64,000 bases of DNA from Coleofasciculaceae cyanobacterium (lineage in GTDB: Bacteria; Cyanobacteriota; Cyanobacteriia; Cyanobacteriales; Xenococcaceae): positions 22,130 to 86,129 of the forward strand of contig DATNPK010000082.1 in the NCBI GenBank assembly GCA_036703275.1. The letters run 5' to 3'. Under the pieces are notes generated by a model. It worked only from the letters and a program-made list of their open reading frames with translations, did not search any database and was not told the DNA's origin. Below are positions 53,641-63,699 of this stretch, piece by piece. Position numbers and translations under genes: made by a program. Positions within the stretch are counted from its first letter, which is position 1. Every line of letters starts with the position of its first letter.

Positions 53641-54243
53641 TCAACTGACGGACGAGAAGTAAACTTTAGATTTAACTGGATCTGGGTTCATAGTTTGATC
53701 TCCCTCTTGCCATCCCGCAGGACAAACTTCGTCAGGATTAGCCTGTACGTGCTGAATCGCTTTAAGAGTACGCAAAGTTTCATCTACGCTGCGACCAAAT
53801 GAAAGGTTATTGATAGTTGCGTGTTGGATTACCCCTTCTTGATCGATAATAAATAAGCCTCGTAATGCCACTCCTGCTTCAGGATCGAGAACATTGTAAG
53901 CATTACTAATTTCTTTTTTAATGTCAGAAACCAAAGGATAGGCAATGTCACCAATACCACCTTCTTTGCGCTCGGTTTGCATCCAGGCTAGGTGAGAAAA
54001 TTCACTGTCTACCGATACGCCCAAAATTTCGGTGTTAAGAGACTTAAAGTCTTCATGGCGATCGCTAAAGGCAATAATTTCGGTTGGACAAACGAAAGTA
54101 AAATCCAAAGGATAGAAAAACAAAATAACATACTGACCGCGATAGTCAGATAACTTAACAGTTTTAAATTCTTGGTCAAAAACAGCGGTAGCTGTAAATT
54201 CGGGGGCTTCTTGCCCTACTCTCAAACATCCTTCTATAGTCAT
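53641..54243 (-). CDS. Typical 2-Cys peroxiredoxin
   Basis: 200 residues. Reduces peroxides with a peroxidatic Cys in [13 protein letters not shown] and a resolving Cys in [11 protein letters not shown], followed by the GDQTMNPDP end. Cytosolic, thioredoxin-dependent in the family. The start is the ATG for [16 protein letters not shown]. An in-frame upstream ATG at 54327 would add 28 residues of unrelated character and is less likely. A strong terminator follows. Confidence 0.93.
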   Translation of the reverse strand: MTIEGCLRVGQEAPEFTATAVFDQEFKTVKLSDYRGQYVILFFYPLDFTFVCPTEIIAFSDRHEDFKSLNTEILGVSVDSEFSHLAWMQTERKEGGIGDIAYPLVSDIKKEISNAYNVLDPEAGVALRGLFIIDQEGVIQHATINNLSFGRSVDETLRTLKAIQHVQANPDEVCPAGWQEGDQTMNPDPVKSKVYFSSVS

Positions 54244-54327
54244 AGTTTTGATTTCTTTAATTACCAAACAACGTCGGTTTACAAAGTGAACGCCAGCCGT
54301 ATCCTCTTCGGACAGGGTATTATTCAC

Positions 54328-54711
54328 AATTTTATATAAATTTTACGAATCTTAATCAATATATCATGGTCATAACGGGAACGAGTTATTAATCAACAGT
54401 TAACACAACAAATCAATCTACTCTTCCATTTGGTTTAATTTACAGCCGTTTTTAGTTGAATAGACTACGTTTTCAATTAGTTAGTTCATAGTGAAGCATT
54501 GCGATCTTGGGGAGGGGCTGTCGCCTGGGGTTGCCGTAAACTAAGCGGTGCAAGCCGCCGCCCCATTGAGCAAACTGTCTCACTTTTAGCTCTTTTAAAT
54601 TTTATTATTGTGGTCTACTAATTTGAGCGCGGGGGATGCGCCACCTGCGGGCGCATATCCAACCGTGCTGTTGAAAAGCGCAGTAAAAAGAACAACGAAG
54701 CAGATTAACCT
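54328..54711. other. GC-rich intergenic region
   Basis: Between peroxiredoxin and recR. 54495-54690 is GC-rich compared with surroundings (GGGGAGGGGCTGTCGCC, GCCGCCGCCCC, GATGCGCCACCTGCGGG), reminiscent of dispersed non-coding insertions. Small frames exist but are not credible. The promoter of peroxiredoxin presumably lies in 54330-54450. Confidence 0.5.
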
Positions 54712-54753
54712 TACTTACTACTTACTACTTACTACTTACTACTTACTACTTAA
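54712..54753. repeat. Heptamer tandem repeat (TACTTAC)
   Basis: Five exact TACTTAC units (54712-54746) plus a sixth ending TACTTAA. This is the short tandemly repeated repetitive (STRR) class known from cyanobacteria. Its last unit overlaps the recR stop codon (54750-54752). Confidence 0.9.
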
Positions 54754-55343
54754 TCCAATTCCCGTCTGCCTTCCAAAGCCCTGGCAAGAGTTACTTCATC
54801 AGCGTATTCTAAATCTCCTCCCATTGGTAAACCAAAGGCGATCCGAGTTACTTTGGTAAAAGGTCTGAGTAGTCCGTTAATATACAGCGTAGTCGTTTCT
54901 CCTTCAACGCTGGGGCTAATCGCCAAAATAACTTCTTTAATTGGCTCTTTGGTTACACGGCGAACTAGAGCTTCAATATTAAGTTGTTCCGGGCCAATTC
55001 CGTCCATAGGCGAAATAACTCCACCCAAGACATGATATAAACCGCGATATTCTCTGGTTTTTTCTAAAGCGATCGTGTCGCGGGAATCGGCTACTACACA
55101 GACAGTAGAGCGATCGCGATTTTGATTACTACAGATCGAACATACGGGTTCGGCGGAAAGATGAAAACAAATCTTACACAGACCAACCTGTTGTTTGGCT
55201 GCCACTAAAGCTTGAGCTAATGCCTGAACCTCTTTCTCTGGGCGTTTGAGCAGGTGGAGGGCTAATCTTTGGGCGGTTTTGGGACCTACTCCTGGTAAAA
55301 GCTGTAGCTGCTCGATTAAACGAGCTAAAGGAGGCGTATAAAT
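54750..55343 (-). CDS. recR: Recombination mediator RecR, apparent ATT start
   Basis: 197 residues if started at ATT (55341-55343). The full N-terminal domain reads [20 protein letters not shown] and [17 protein letters not shown], then the zinc finger [16 protein letters not shown] and the TOPRIM part [30 protein letters not shown]. RecR with RecO loads RecA on gapped DNA. Upstream in frame are only GCC, CAA, AAG, GAG and then TGA, so no ATG, GTG or TTG can start the full-length protein. The next conventional start is a GTG at 55203-55205, which would lose 46 conserved residues. Confidence 0.85.
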   Translation of the reverse strand: MYTPPLARLIEQLQLLPGVGPKTAQRLALHLLKRPEKEVQALAQALVAAKQQVGLCKICFHLSAEPVCSICSNQNRDRSTVCVVADSRDTIALEKTREYRGLYHVLGGVISPMDGIGPEQLNIEALVRRVTKEPIKEVILAISPSVEGETTTLYINGLLRPFTKVTRIAFGLPMGGDLEYADEVTLARALEGRRELD

Positions 55344-55637
55344 GGCTTGCTTCTCTCAATATTCTGGGTTTAGGAAAGATAATTATATCAAATCTTTTTC
55401 CGTCACTGATTATTACTGGTTATTTGTTAACAGCTTATGGCTAGTTGCCAAAACCACAAATTCAACTGCTTAATTTAAAAACAGGGAAGGAGCGTATTTC
55501 TTAATTAATTCTTATTAAGCAGTTATTACTATAGATAGATGAGAAGACCATATCAATACGATGTAAGATTCTTAAAATAATATTTATGTAAAATATTAAA
55601 ATTCGCGAGCATACCCTTTAAGCAACTGAACAATTAA

Positions 55638-57797
55638 ATGACTAGTACAAAATCCGTTGATAATACGGTCGATCTCAACGAACCGAAGTATTATTTTAAT
55701 CGAGAACTAAGCTGGTTGGAATTCAATCGGCGGGTTTTGGCAGAAGCACTAGATGCTAGAACACCTTTGCTAGAGCGTCTCAAGTTTATGGCGATTTTTA
55801 GCTCTAACCTAGATGAATTTTTTATGGTTAGGGTTGCAGCATTAAAAAAGCAGGTTGCAGCAGGGGTTAGCAAGCTATCGGCAGATGGTCGCACTGCGCT
55901 ACAGCAGCTAGAAGCGATCTCGGAAACTTTGGCTCCAATGATTACAGAACAGCATCAGCATTTTGAAAAGGTACTAAAAAAAGAACTAAACAAATCAGGG
56001 ATTCATCTACTCAATTATGTCGATCTCAACCAAGAACAAACAACCTACATCAATAATTATTTCGAGGATTATATCTTTCCAGTTTTAACTCCTTTGGCGG
56101 TAGATCCATCACATCCATTTCCCTATATTTCTAATCTCAGCCTAAATCTTGCTGTGGTGTTGAAAGATCCCGCTATCGATCATGAATTATTTGCTAGGGT
56201 CAAGATCCCCAATGTATTACCCCGCTTTATTGCCTTCCCAGAAAAATTAAGACAAAAATATCGAAATAAATCGGGGGTTTGGACTGGTGTGCCGATGGAA
56301 CAGATTGTGACCCATAATTTGGAGTATCTGTTTCCAGGGATGACTATTTTAGAGTCCTATGCTTTTCGGGTAACTCGCAATGCCGATCTGTCGGTAGAAG
56401 AAGACGAGGCGGATGATTTATTGTTAGCGATCGAAAAGGAGCTACAAAAACGCCGCATTGGCGGCTCTTCGGTAAGACTCGAAATTGAAGCTTCGATTCC
56501 CTCTGAACTTCGCTCGACCATCATTAGCGAATTGTTTTTGGAAGAGTGCGACGTTTATGATATTGATGGCTTGCTAGGCATGGGAGATTTAATGTCTTTT
56601 TTGTCCTTACCCCTACCTGAACTTAAAGATAAACCTTGGAATGCGGTATTGCCTCCCCGTCTTAATTGGCTAAAGGAAAACGAAGGTGATTCTAACGGAG
56701 AAGGAGAAAACTTTTTTAACGTAATTCGTCATGGAGATATTTTAGTTCATCATCCTTATCATTCTTTTAGCAGTACTGTTTTGCGTTTTGTAACTGAAGC
56801 AGCTCACGATCCTAATGTCCTAGCGATTAAAATGACTTTGTATCGTACCTCTGGAGACTCTCCTATCGTCAAAGCTTTAATTGCAGCGGCAGAAAATAAT
56901 AAGCAAGTAGTAGCATTAGTCGAACTTAAGGCTCGTTTCGATGAAGAAAATAATATTCTTTGGGCGAAAAAGTTAGAAAAATCTGGGGTTCATGTGGTTT
57001 ATGGCGTTACGGGACTAAAAACCCATACCAAGATCACTTTAGTTGTACGTCAAGAAAAAGAAAAAATCCGCCGTTATGTTCATATCGGCACAGGTAACTA
57101 TAATCCCAAGACAGCAAAAATATATACGGATTTAGGTTTATTGAGCTGTCGAGAAGAGTTGGGAGCAGATTTGACAGATCTGTTTAATTATTTGACTGGT
57201 TATTCACGACAAAAGTCATATCGCAAATTGCTAGTTGCTCCAGTTAGCTTGCGCGATCGCATGATCGAAATGATCGACCGTGAGGCGGAAAATTGTCGTC
57301 AAGGAAAAACGGGACGTATCGTGGCCAAAATGAACTCTTTAGTCGATCAACAGCTGATTCAAGCTCTTTATCAGGCTTCACAAACAGGAGTTGAAATAGA
57401 CTTAATTATTAGAGGAATTTGCTGTCTAAGACCAGGATTACCCAAAATTAGCGATAAAATTCGCGTGATTAGTATTATTGGTCGTTTCTTGGAGCATTCT
57501 CGTATTTTCTACTTTCATAATGCTGGGGAAGAAGAAATTTATATCGGTAGTGCAGACTGGATGACTCGTAATTTGAGCCGACGGGTGGAAGCAGTTACTC
57601 CGATTGAGTCTGGCGAAATCTTTAGCGATCTACAGGAAATTTTGGGGGTAATGTTAGCCGACAACCGTAAAGCCTGGGAATTGCAGTCTGACGGGACGTT
57701 TATCCAAAGAAAGCCCAAAAAAGACGAAGAAGCCAACAGCTCTCACGATATTTTTATGGAGATGGCACTACAATCTACAGGATTCTCGTCGAATTAA
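55638..57797 (+). CDS. ppk1: Polyphosphate kinase
   Basis: 719 residues, the full family length. Reversibly transfers the gamma-phosphate of ATP to polyphosphate. Seen: ELSWLEFNRRVLAEA at the N-terminus, YRTSGDSPIVKALI and the two catalytic HKD-like sites, including YVHIGTGNYNPKTAKIYTDLGL (His that is phosphorylated) and FLEHSRIFYFHNAGEEEIYI. It precedes a 2-hydroxyacid dehydrogenase gene by 8 bases, so the two are co-transcribed. No ppx gene is present. Confidence 0.95.
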   Translation: MTSTKSVDNTVDLNEPKYYFNRELSWLEFNRRVLAEALDARTPLLERLKFMAIFSSNLDEFFMVRVAALKKQVAAGVSKLSADGRTALQQLEAISETLAPMITEQHQHFEKVLKKELNKSGIHLLNYVDLNQEQTTYINNYFEDYIFPVLTPLAVDPSHPFPYISNLSLNLAVVLKDPAIDHELFARVKIPNVLPRFIAFPEKLRQKYRNKSGVWTGVPMEQIVTHNLEYLFPGMTILESYAFRVTRNADLSVEEDEADDLLLAIEKELQKRRIGGSSVRLEIEASIPSELRSTIISELFLEECDVYDIDGLLGMGDLMSFLSLPLPELKDKPWNAVLPPRLNWLKENEGDSNGEGENFFNVIRHGDILVHHPYHSFSSTVLRFVTEAAHDPNVLAIKMTLYRTSGDSPIVKALIAAAENNKQVVALVELKARFDEENNILWAKKLEKSGVHVVYGVTGLKTHTKITLVVRQEKEKIRRYVHIGTGNYNPKTAKIYTDLGLLSCREELGADLTDLFNYLTGYSRQKSYRKLLVAPVSLRDRMIEMIDREAENCRQGKTGRIVAKMNSLVDQQLIQALYQASQTGVEIDLIIRGICCLRPGLPKISDKIRVISIIGRFLEHSRIFYFHNAGEEEIYIGSADWMTRNLSRRVEAVTPIESGEIFSDLQEILGVMLADNRKAWELQSDGTFIQRKPKKDEEANSSHDIFMEMALQSTGFSSN

Positions 57798-57805
57798 GTT
57801 AATTT

Positions 57806-58804
57806 ATGAAAGTTGCCGTATTTAGTACCAAGCCTTACGATCGCCAATTTTTAGCTCAGGTTAATCAAAAACACAATCACGAATTACAGTTTTTTAGTCC
57901 TAGTTTAGACGGGCAAACTGTAACCTTGGCCGCTGGATTTGAAGCAGTCTGCGTGTTTGTTAACGATCGCCTGGAGCGTAAGATTATGGAGATTCTGAGT
58001 CAACAGGGAATCAAGCTAATTGCGCTGCGGTGTGCAGGATATAATAACGTCGATCTTGATGCTGCTCGTGAATTAGAAATTACGGTAGTTAGAGTTCCTG
58101 CCTATTCTCCCCATGCCGTGGCCGAACACGCGATCGCTTTGATTTTGACTCTCAATCGTAAGATTCATCGGGCATACTATCGTGTCCGTGAAGGGAACTT
58201 TGCTTTAAACGGACTGCTGGGATTCAATCTTCATGGTCGTACCGTGGGCATTGTCGGCACAGGTAAAATTGGTCGGATTACAGGTCAAATACTTCATGGT
58301 TTTGGCTGTCGCATACTGGCTTATGATTTAAATCCTCATCAAGAGTTTGCGGAACAATATGGCGAGTACGTGGCGTTGAAGGAGCTGTTAGCACAATCTG
58401 ATATTATTAGCCTGCATTGCCCTTTAACCGAGGATACTTATCATTTAATCGATGACGAGGCAGTCAATTTGGTCAAACCTGGAGTAATGCTAGTTAACAC
58501 TAGCCGAGGCGGTTTGGTAGATACTAAAGCAGTCATCAAAGGTTTGAAATCTAAGCAAATTGGACATTTAGCCTTGGATGTCTACGAACAAGAAGAAAAG
58601 ATGTTTTTTGAAGATTTATCAGGTGAAATAATTCAAGATGATGTCTTTGAAAGATTACTTACTTTTCCTAACGTAATTATTACAGGACATCAAGCTTTCT
58701 TTACCGTCGATGCCCTAAATAACATTGCCGAGACGACTTTAGCTAATATTACGGCGATCGCTAATAATCAACCTTGTCCGAATCAATTGAGTAATTTTAG
58801 TTAG
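57806..58804 (+). CDS. ldhA: D-lactate-type 2-hydroxyacid dehydrogenase
   Basis: 332 residues. NAD-dependent: Rossmann motif GIVGTGKIGRITG at about 146-158, catalytic Arg in VNTSRGGLVDT, Glu in LDVYEQEEKMFF and His in ITGHQAFFTVDAL. The HQAFFT and YEQEEKMFFED phrases fit the D-lactate dehydrogenase group. It would reduce pyruvate to D-lactate in fermentation. The gene is 8 bases after ppk1. Confidence 0.85.
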   Translation: MKVAVFSTKPYDRQFLAQVNQKHNHELQFFSPSLDGQTVTLAAGFEAVCVFVNDRLERKIMEILSQQGIKLIALRCAGYNNVDLDAARELEITVVRVPAYSPHAVAEHAIALILTLNRKIHRAYYRVREGNFALNGLLGFNLHGRTVGIVGTGKIGRITGQILHGFGCRILAYDLNPHQEFAEQYGEYVALKELLAQSDIISLHCPLTEDTYHLIDDEAVNLVKPGVMLVNTSRGGLVDTKAVIKGLKSKQIGHLALDVYEQEEKMFFEDLSGEIIQDDVFERLLTFPNVIITGHQAFFTVDALNNIAETTLANITAIANNQPCPNQLSNFS

Positions 58805-58832
58805 TCAGTTAGTCATTTGATTTAACAGCTTT

Positions 58833-59018
58833 TTAACTAGAGCGATCGCTTTTTGGTTCAGTTTCGCCAAAAATTAATACTTTTAATATAGAGCTAAAAA
58901 ACCAAACTACTCCTGCAATTAAAAGCACCAAGAGTAGAGGTGCAAATCCAGCAAAGGGAGCTAAAATCAACATTAATAATAAGCCAAAAAGTATTGTTTT
59001 ATACCAAATATTATTCAT
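58833..59018 (-). CDS. Small membrane protein, hypothetical
   Basis: 61 residues. Two hydrophobic stretches (KTILFGLLLMLILAPFAGF and PLLLVLLIAGVVWFFSSIL) and a polar tail (GETEPKSDRSS). Membrane location is clear but no family is recognised. It converges with the dehydrogenase gene. Confidence 0.55.
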   Translation of the reverse strand: MNNIWYKTILFGLLLMLILAPFAGFAPLLLVLLIAGVVWFFSSILKVLIFGETEPKSDRSS

Positions 59019-59251
59019 TTTAAATCTCGATGATTTTTATTTAAACTAATTAAAATCGCGCTTAAAATTACCTATCTTTAGTTATAAAAATTAATTAAGG
59101 AATGTAAAATTTGCGTCGTATTCTATATAAATCAAGCTTTTGAACGATTTTAGCTTTTGTGTGCCAATTTAGTACCTGTAATAACTTGGAGATAATTATT
59201 ACTGAGTTGTCTCACCATAAAAATATATGGTGTTTAAGGAGGATAAAAATT

Positions 59252-59386
59252 GTGTCTAGTAAGTTACTTTCATTGATTAATCATTTGTTTACGGCTGTCT
59301 TATTGGTGGTGCTATTGTTTGCCTGTCAAAAAATATCAGAAGGCAAGAATTTTGAAGGGATTAAATTGGAGTATCCAGCCGATTGA
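59252..59386 (+). CDS. Small lipoprotein-like peptide, hypothetical
   Basis: 44 residues from GTG 59252-59254, preceded by a strong AAGGAGG (59236-59242) with 9-base spacing. One hydrophobic segment ends in a lipobox-like LLFACQ, then a short polar tail (KISEGKNFEGIKLEYPAD). The strong ribosome-binding site is the main support. A longer reading from 59159 is possible but has a non-coding look. Confidence 0.5.
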   Translation: MSSKLLSLINHLFTAVLLVVLLFACQKISEGKNFEGIKLEYPAD

Positions 59387-59529
59387 GCTAAACTATTTTT
59401 AACTTAAAGTTGCTTGGCTATTCCCCTCTAACAGTTAATTTCCTAATTTATGCTTGGCTTACTATAAATTAAGATTTTTTCAACAAGATTCTTTTCACGT
59501 TAGAGTAAGGGGGATGATGGTTTAGTCAT

Positions 59530-61515
59530 ATGAAAGCAACAAGAGATATTCTAATTATTGGCGGTGGCGTTGTTGGTTTAGCGATCGCTATTGAATTAAA
59601 ACGTCAGGGAGCAAAAGTAACCGTAGTCAGCCAAGACTTTTCTCAGGCAGCATCCCACGCCGCAGCAGGGATGTTAGCACCAATGGCAGAAAAGCTTACC
59701 TCGGCGGCCATGCTAGATTTGTGTTTGAGATCCCGTTGGCTGTATCCTGAATGGACGCGCAAGCTAGAAGAATTAACTGGGTTAGAAACTGGCTATTTGC
59801 CCTGTGGTATCCTCGCGCCAGTTTACGATCAACCTGAATCTACAGCCGACGATCGCCACAATAGTATTTGGTTAGATCGACAGGCAATTCAACTATATCA
59901 GCCAGGATTGAGCGATCGCGTAATTGGTGGCTGGTGGTATCCTGAAGATGGACAGGTAGATAATCGTTGTTTAATGCGATCGCTACTGCAAGCTGCTCAA
60001 ACCTTAGGTATCGAGATCCATGAAGGAGTCAGCGTCAAGGCGATTCAACAACAGCAAGGCAGAGTCGAGGCAGTTCTCACTAATCTTGGACAGATAAACG
60101 CCGAGCAATATGTTTTAGCGGCTGGTTCATGGTCGAGTCAACTTTTACCTTTGCCTGTGCGCCCTGTAAAAGGACAAATGCTCTCGCTCAGGATGCCACA
60201 AAAGCTACATCAACCTTTCCCTCTCCAGCGTATTTTATACGGCAATGGTGTTTATCTCGTTCCCCGACAAGATGGCAGACTGATCGTCGGAGCAACAGTA
60301 GAAGAAGTTGACTGGACTCCTTTTAATACCCCCAAAGGGATTCAAAGCTTGTTAGATAAAACCACCGAACTTTATCCCGCCGCAGTCGATTGGCAAATTG
60401 AAGAATTTTGGTGGGGTTTTCGTCCAGGTACGCCTGATGAACTGCCGATTATCGGACGTAGTTCCTGTGATAATCTGTTTTTAGCTACAGGTCATTATCG
60501 CAATGGAATTCTGCTGGCACCAATCACTGCATCTTTAATCGCCGACTTAATCCTGAAACAAAAGTCTGACCCTCTATTGGCTAAATTTAGCGATCGACGT
60601 TTTTATCAATCAGCAAATATGACTCTAAGCAACTCTAAATTATCGCTTCAAATAGAATCAAATCCCCAGCCTCCCTTATCCCCTGGCACTACGTCTTTAC
60701 TAGACGATCAAATAATTATCGAAGACGATCGCCAACTAACTATCGCAGGACGTACTTTTAATTCCCGACTGATGACTGGCACGGGTAAATATCCTAGTAT
60801 GCAGGCAATGCAGCAGAGCGTGGCGGCTAGCGGGTGCGAAATTATTACCGTAGCGGTAAGAAGAGTCCAAACCAAAGCCCCAGGACATGAAGGATTAGCT
60901 GAGGCGATCGACTGGCGTAAAATTTGGATGTTACCCAACACCGCAGGGTGTAAAACTGCCGAAGAAGCCGTTAGGGTTGCTCGTTTGGGCAGAGAAATGG
61001 CCAAGCTTTTGGGGCAGGAAGACAATAACTTTATTAAGCTAGAGGTTATTCCCGATGCTAAGTATCTTTTGCCCGATCCGATAGGTACGCTACAGGCAGC
61101 CGAACAGTTAGTCAAAGAAGGTTTTGCAGTTTTACCCTATATCAATGCCGATCCTTTATTGGCTAAACGGCTTGAAGAAGTAGGCTGCTCTACGGTAATG
61201 CCTTTAGGTTCACCCATTGGTTCAGGGCAAGGAATTAATAATGCAGCGAATATCGCGATTATCATCGAAGAGGCGAATGTACCAGTGGTGGTAGATGCGG
61301 GTATTGGTACGCCTAGCGAGGCAGCCTTGGCAATGGAAATGGGAGCTGATGCCTTGTTGGTTAATAGTGCGATCGCACTGGCGAAAAACCCTGTAGCAAT
61401 GGGACGAGCAATGGGTTTGGCAACCGAAGCAGGAAGGCTGGCTTATCTATCGGGAAGAATTCCGGTTAAACAGTATGCTACTGCTAGTTCTCCTCTGACT
61501 GGTACAATTAATTAG
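59530..61515 (+). CDS. thiO/G: Bifunctional glycine oxidase / thiazole synthase (ThiO-ThiG fusion)
   Basis: 661 residues. N-terminal ThiO, about 1-360: FAD Rossmann motif [32 protein letters not shown]; and [15 protein letters not shown] near the end. It oxidises glycine to dehydroglycine. C-terminal ThiG, about 395-655: [32 protein letters not shown] and [26 protein letters not shown]. It makes the thiazole of thiamine from deoxyxylulose 5-phosphate, ThiS thiocarboxylate and dehydroglycine. The fusion is known in cyanobacteria. No TPP riboswitch signature (CTGAGA...ACCTGA) is visible upstream. Confidence 0.95.
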   Translation: MKATRDILIIGGGVVGLAIAIELKRQGAKVTVVSQDFSQAASHAAAGMLAPMAEKLTSAAMLDLCLRSRWLYPEWTRKLEELTGLETGYLPCGILAPVYDQPESTADDRHNSIWLDRQAIQLYQPGLSDRVIGGWWYPEDGQVDNRCLMRSLLQAAQTLGIEIHEGVSVKAIQQQQGRVEAVLTNLGQINAEQYVLAAGSWSSQLLPLPVRPVKGQMLSLRMPQKLHQPFPLQRILYGNGVYLVPRQDGRLIVGATVEEVDWTPFNTPKGIQSLLDKTTELYPAAVDWQIEEFWWGFRPGTPDELPIIGRSSCDNLFLATGHYRNGILLAPITASLIADLILKQKSDPLLAKFSDRRFYQSANMTLSNSKLSLQIESNPQPPLSPGTTSLLDDQIIIEDDRQLTIAGRTFNSRLMTGTGKYPSMQAMQQSVAASGCEIITVAVRRVQTKAPGHEGLAEAIDWRKIWMLPNTAGCKTAEEAVRVARLGREMAKLLGQEDNNFIKLEVIPDAKYLLPDPIGTLQAAEQLVKEGFAVLPYINADPLLAKRLEEVGCSTVMPLGSPIGSGQGINNAANIAIIIEEANVPVVVDAGIGTPSEAALAMEMGADALLVNSAIALAKNPVAMGRAMGLATEAGRLAYLSGRIPVKQYATASSPLTGTIN

Positions 61516-61535
61516 TCTCATGTGTCAACGGCATT

Positions 61536-61573
61536 AAAAAAGAGCAGAGGTTGAAAATGCTATTCCTCTACTC
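61536..61573 (-). terminator. Terminator of the gmd-fcl operon
   Basis: GAGCAGAGG (61542-61550) pairs with CCTCTACTC (61565-61573) with one mismatch. On the minus strand the stem is followed by a T-run (A-run 61536-61541). It lies 38 bases beyond the fcl stop (61611). It could also stop plus-strand readthrough from thiO/G. Confidence 0.65.
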
Positions 61574-61610
61574 TCAATAACTATTCTGTTGATTTTAGTT
61601 AAACCTAAGC

Positions 61611-62549
61611 TTATTCTGCATTTTGACGATACCATTGAATGGTATTTTTTAGACCTTGCTTAAACTCGGTTTCAGCGACAAAGCCAAACTTCTCTTTTGC
61701 TCTTTGGGTATCTAAACAACGGCGAGGTTGACCATTGGGCTGATCGGTTTGCCAAACAATCTCCCCCTGAAAATCCATTAGCTCACAAATAGTTTCAACT
61801 AGATCTTTTATTTTTACTTCGTGATTAGTGCCTAAATTTACTGGCGCAGGTTCGTTATATTTCTGAGTCGCCATGACGATACCCCTTGCTGCATCAGTAG
61901 AATACAAAAATTCGCGAGTCGGACTACCATCACCCCATGCTGGTAACTGTTTGTCTCCCCGCTGCTGTGCCTCATACACTTTACGAATCAAAGCGGGAAT
62001 TACGTGAGAACTACGAGGGTCAAAATTATCTTCTGGACCATAAAGGTTAACTGGCAAAAGATAAATCCCGTCAAAGTCATACTGTTGGCGATAAGCTTCT
62101 AACTGCACAAGTAAAGCTTTTTTGGCAATACCGTAGGGTGCATTAGTTTCTTCAGGGTAACCATTCCATAAGTCGTCTTCTTTAAATGGTACGGGCGTGA
62201 ACTTAGGATAAGCACAAATAGTACCGACGCAAACAAATTTGGCTACACCTTCTTGGTAGGCAGCATGAATAAGCTGAGTACCCATCATTAGATTGTCATA
62301 AAACAATTCCGCTGGCTTTTCTCGATTTAAGCCAATTCCCCCAACGTGGGCAGCCAAATGAATCACAATATCTTGCTCTTTAACCGCCTGTTGGCAATTT
62401 TCCCATTGGCAAAGATCTAGTTCGCGAGATCGCGGTGTACTAATTCTGTCTATGCTTGCTCCAGCTAACAATAGCTGATCGACTACCTGCTTCCCCAGAA
62501 AACCAGCACCACCAGTAACCAGGATATTTTTGTCTTGTAAACTTAACAT
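61611..62549 (-). CDS. fcl: GDP-L-fucose synthase
   Basis: 312 residues, SDR family. NADPH site [17 protein letters not shown], active Tyr-Lys in [19 protein letters not shown], then [24 protein letters not shown]. It converts GDP-4-keto-6-deoxymannose to GDP-L-fucose. It is 79 bases downstream of gmd on the same strand, as usual for this pathway, and feeds fucosylation of exopolysaccharide, lipopolysaccharide or glycolipid. Confidence 0.93.
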   Translation of the reverse strand: MLSLQDKNILVTGGAGFLGKQVVDQLLLAGASIDRISTPRSRELDLCQWENCQQAVKEQDIVIHLAAHVGGIGLNREKPAELFYDNLMMGTQLIHAAYQEGVAKFVCVGTICAYPKFTPVPFKEDDLWNGYPEETNAPYGIAKKALLVQLEAYRQQYDFDGIYLLPVNLYGPEDNFDPRSSHVIPALIRKVYEAQQRGDKQLPAWGDGSPTREFLYSTDAARGIVMATQKYNEPAPVNLGTNHEVKIKDLVETICELMDFQGEIVWQTDQPNGQPRRCLDTQRAKEKFGFVAETEFKQGLKNTIQWYRQNAE

Positions 62550-62628
62550 TGCTCATTAAGATTGGATTTGTAAATATTTTAGATGTCAAGTCGCTAAATG
62601 GCTCAAATTACTCTGAATACTTGAATAC

Positions 62629-63699
62629 CTAATCAACGATTGTGGCGAAATTACGACGGTTTAAAGTATTATCTTCACGTTGGCCACCGTCGGGAGTAGG
62701 CAAATTAAGATTAATTAAATCAGCATTAACCATCAGCTTGACTAGCTCTTCAAAAGTTACAGAAGGTTCCCAACCCAGTTTTTGCTTGGCTTTAGTTGGA
62801 TCGCCAATTAATAAATCTACTTCAGCAGGACGTAAGTAACGAGGATCGAAAGCAACATAATCATGCCAATTTAAGTTGACGTAGCTAAAAGCAATATCAA
62901 GAAATTCTTTGATTTCGTAAGTTTCTCCCGTAGCGACTACATAATCATCAGGCTGTTCTTGTTGCAGCATCAGCCACATAGCTCTGACGTAATCTTTAGC
63001 GTATCCCCAATCTCTTTTAGAGTCTAGGTTGCCCAAATATAGTTTCTTTTGTGTACCTTCTACAATGCGAGCAAGGGCTCTGGTAATTTTGCGAGTCACA
63101 AAAGTTTCGCCACGACGAGGAGATTCATGGTTAAACAAAATGCCGTTACAGGCGAAAAGATCGTAAGATTCGCGATAGTTGATAGTTTGCCAGTGAGCAT
63201 AAACTTTGGCGCAAGAGTAAGGACTGCGAGGGTAGAAAGGCGTAGTTTCTTTTTGAGGAACTTCTAAAACTTTACCAAACATTTCTGAAGATCCAGCTTG
63301 ATAAAATCTAACTTCAATTCCTGTCCGATGCTGGTAATCTCTGATCGCTTCCAACAAACGTAAAGTACCCATTCCTACGGAGTCAACGGTGTATTCAGGG
63401 GAGTCAAAACTAACACGAACATGAGACTGTGCGCCCAAGTTATATATTTCTGTAGGTTTGACCTCTTCTAAAATACGTCTTAAGGTAGTGCCGTCTGTCA
63501 AATCGCCATAGTGCAAAAATAGCTGGGCCTCTGGGCTATGAGGATCTATGTATATATGATCGATGCGATCGGTGTTGAAGGTAGAAGTCCGACGAATAAT
63601 TCCGTGAACTTCATAACCTTGATCCAATAAAAACTCGCTCAAATATGAACCGTCTTGACCAGTAATGCCAGTGATCAAAGCTACTTTGCGTTCACTCAT
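62629..63699 (-). CDS. gmd: GDP-mannose 4,6-dehydratase
   Basis: 356 residues. [23 protein letters not shown] at the NAD site, [19 protein letters not shown], the catalytic [15 protein letters not shown] (Tyr-x3-Lys) and [20 protein letters not shown]. First step of GDP-L-fucose (or GDP-rhamnose/perosamine) synthesis from GDP-mannose. Followed by fcl, so GDP-fucose is the product. Whether the locus glycosyltransferases at 30-33 kb use it is open. Confidence 0.95.
   Translation of the reverse strand: MSERKVALITGITGQDGSYLSEFLLDQGYEVHGIIRRTSTFNTDRIDHIYIDPHSPEAQLFLHYGDLTDGTTLRRILEEVKPTEIYNLGAQSHVRVSFDSPEYTVDSVGMGTLRLLEAIRDYQHRTGIEVRFYQAGSSEMFGKVLEVPQKETTPFYPRSPYSCAKVYAHWQTINYRESYDLFACNGILFNHESPRRGETFVTRKITRALARIVEGTQKKLYLGNLDSKRDWGYAKDYVRAMWLMLQQEQPDDYVVATGETYEIKEFLDIAFSYVNLNWHDYVAFDPRYLRPAEVDLLIGDPTKAKQKLGWEPSVTFEELVKLMVNADLINLNLPTPDGGQREDNTLNRRNFATIVD

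Noticed and set aside
54495..54690. GC-rich block considered as an RNA gene
   Set aside because: No tRNA T-loop pattern (GGTTCGAATCC-like) and no consistent long stem; it looks more like a non-coding insertion.
55174..55359. Minus-strand frame from a TTG that overlaps the start of recR
   Set aside because: It is the shifted frame of the conserved RecR N-terminus, and its sequence is Ser/Arg-rich and not protein-like.
59387..59529. Possible TPP riboswitch before thiO/G
   Set aside because: The conserved CTGAGA and ACCTGA elements are absent.
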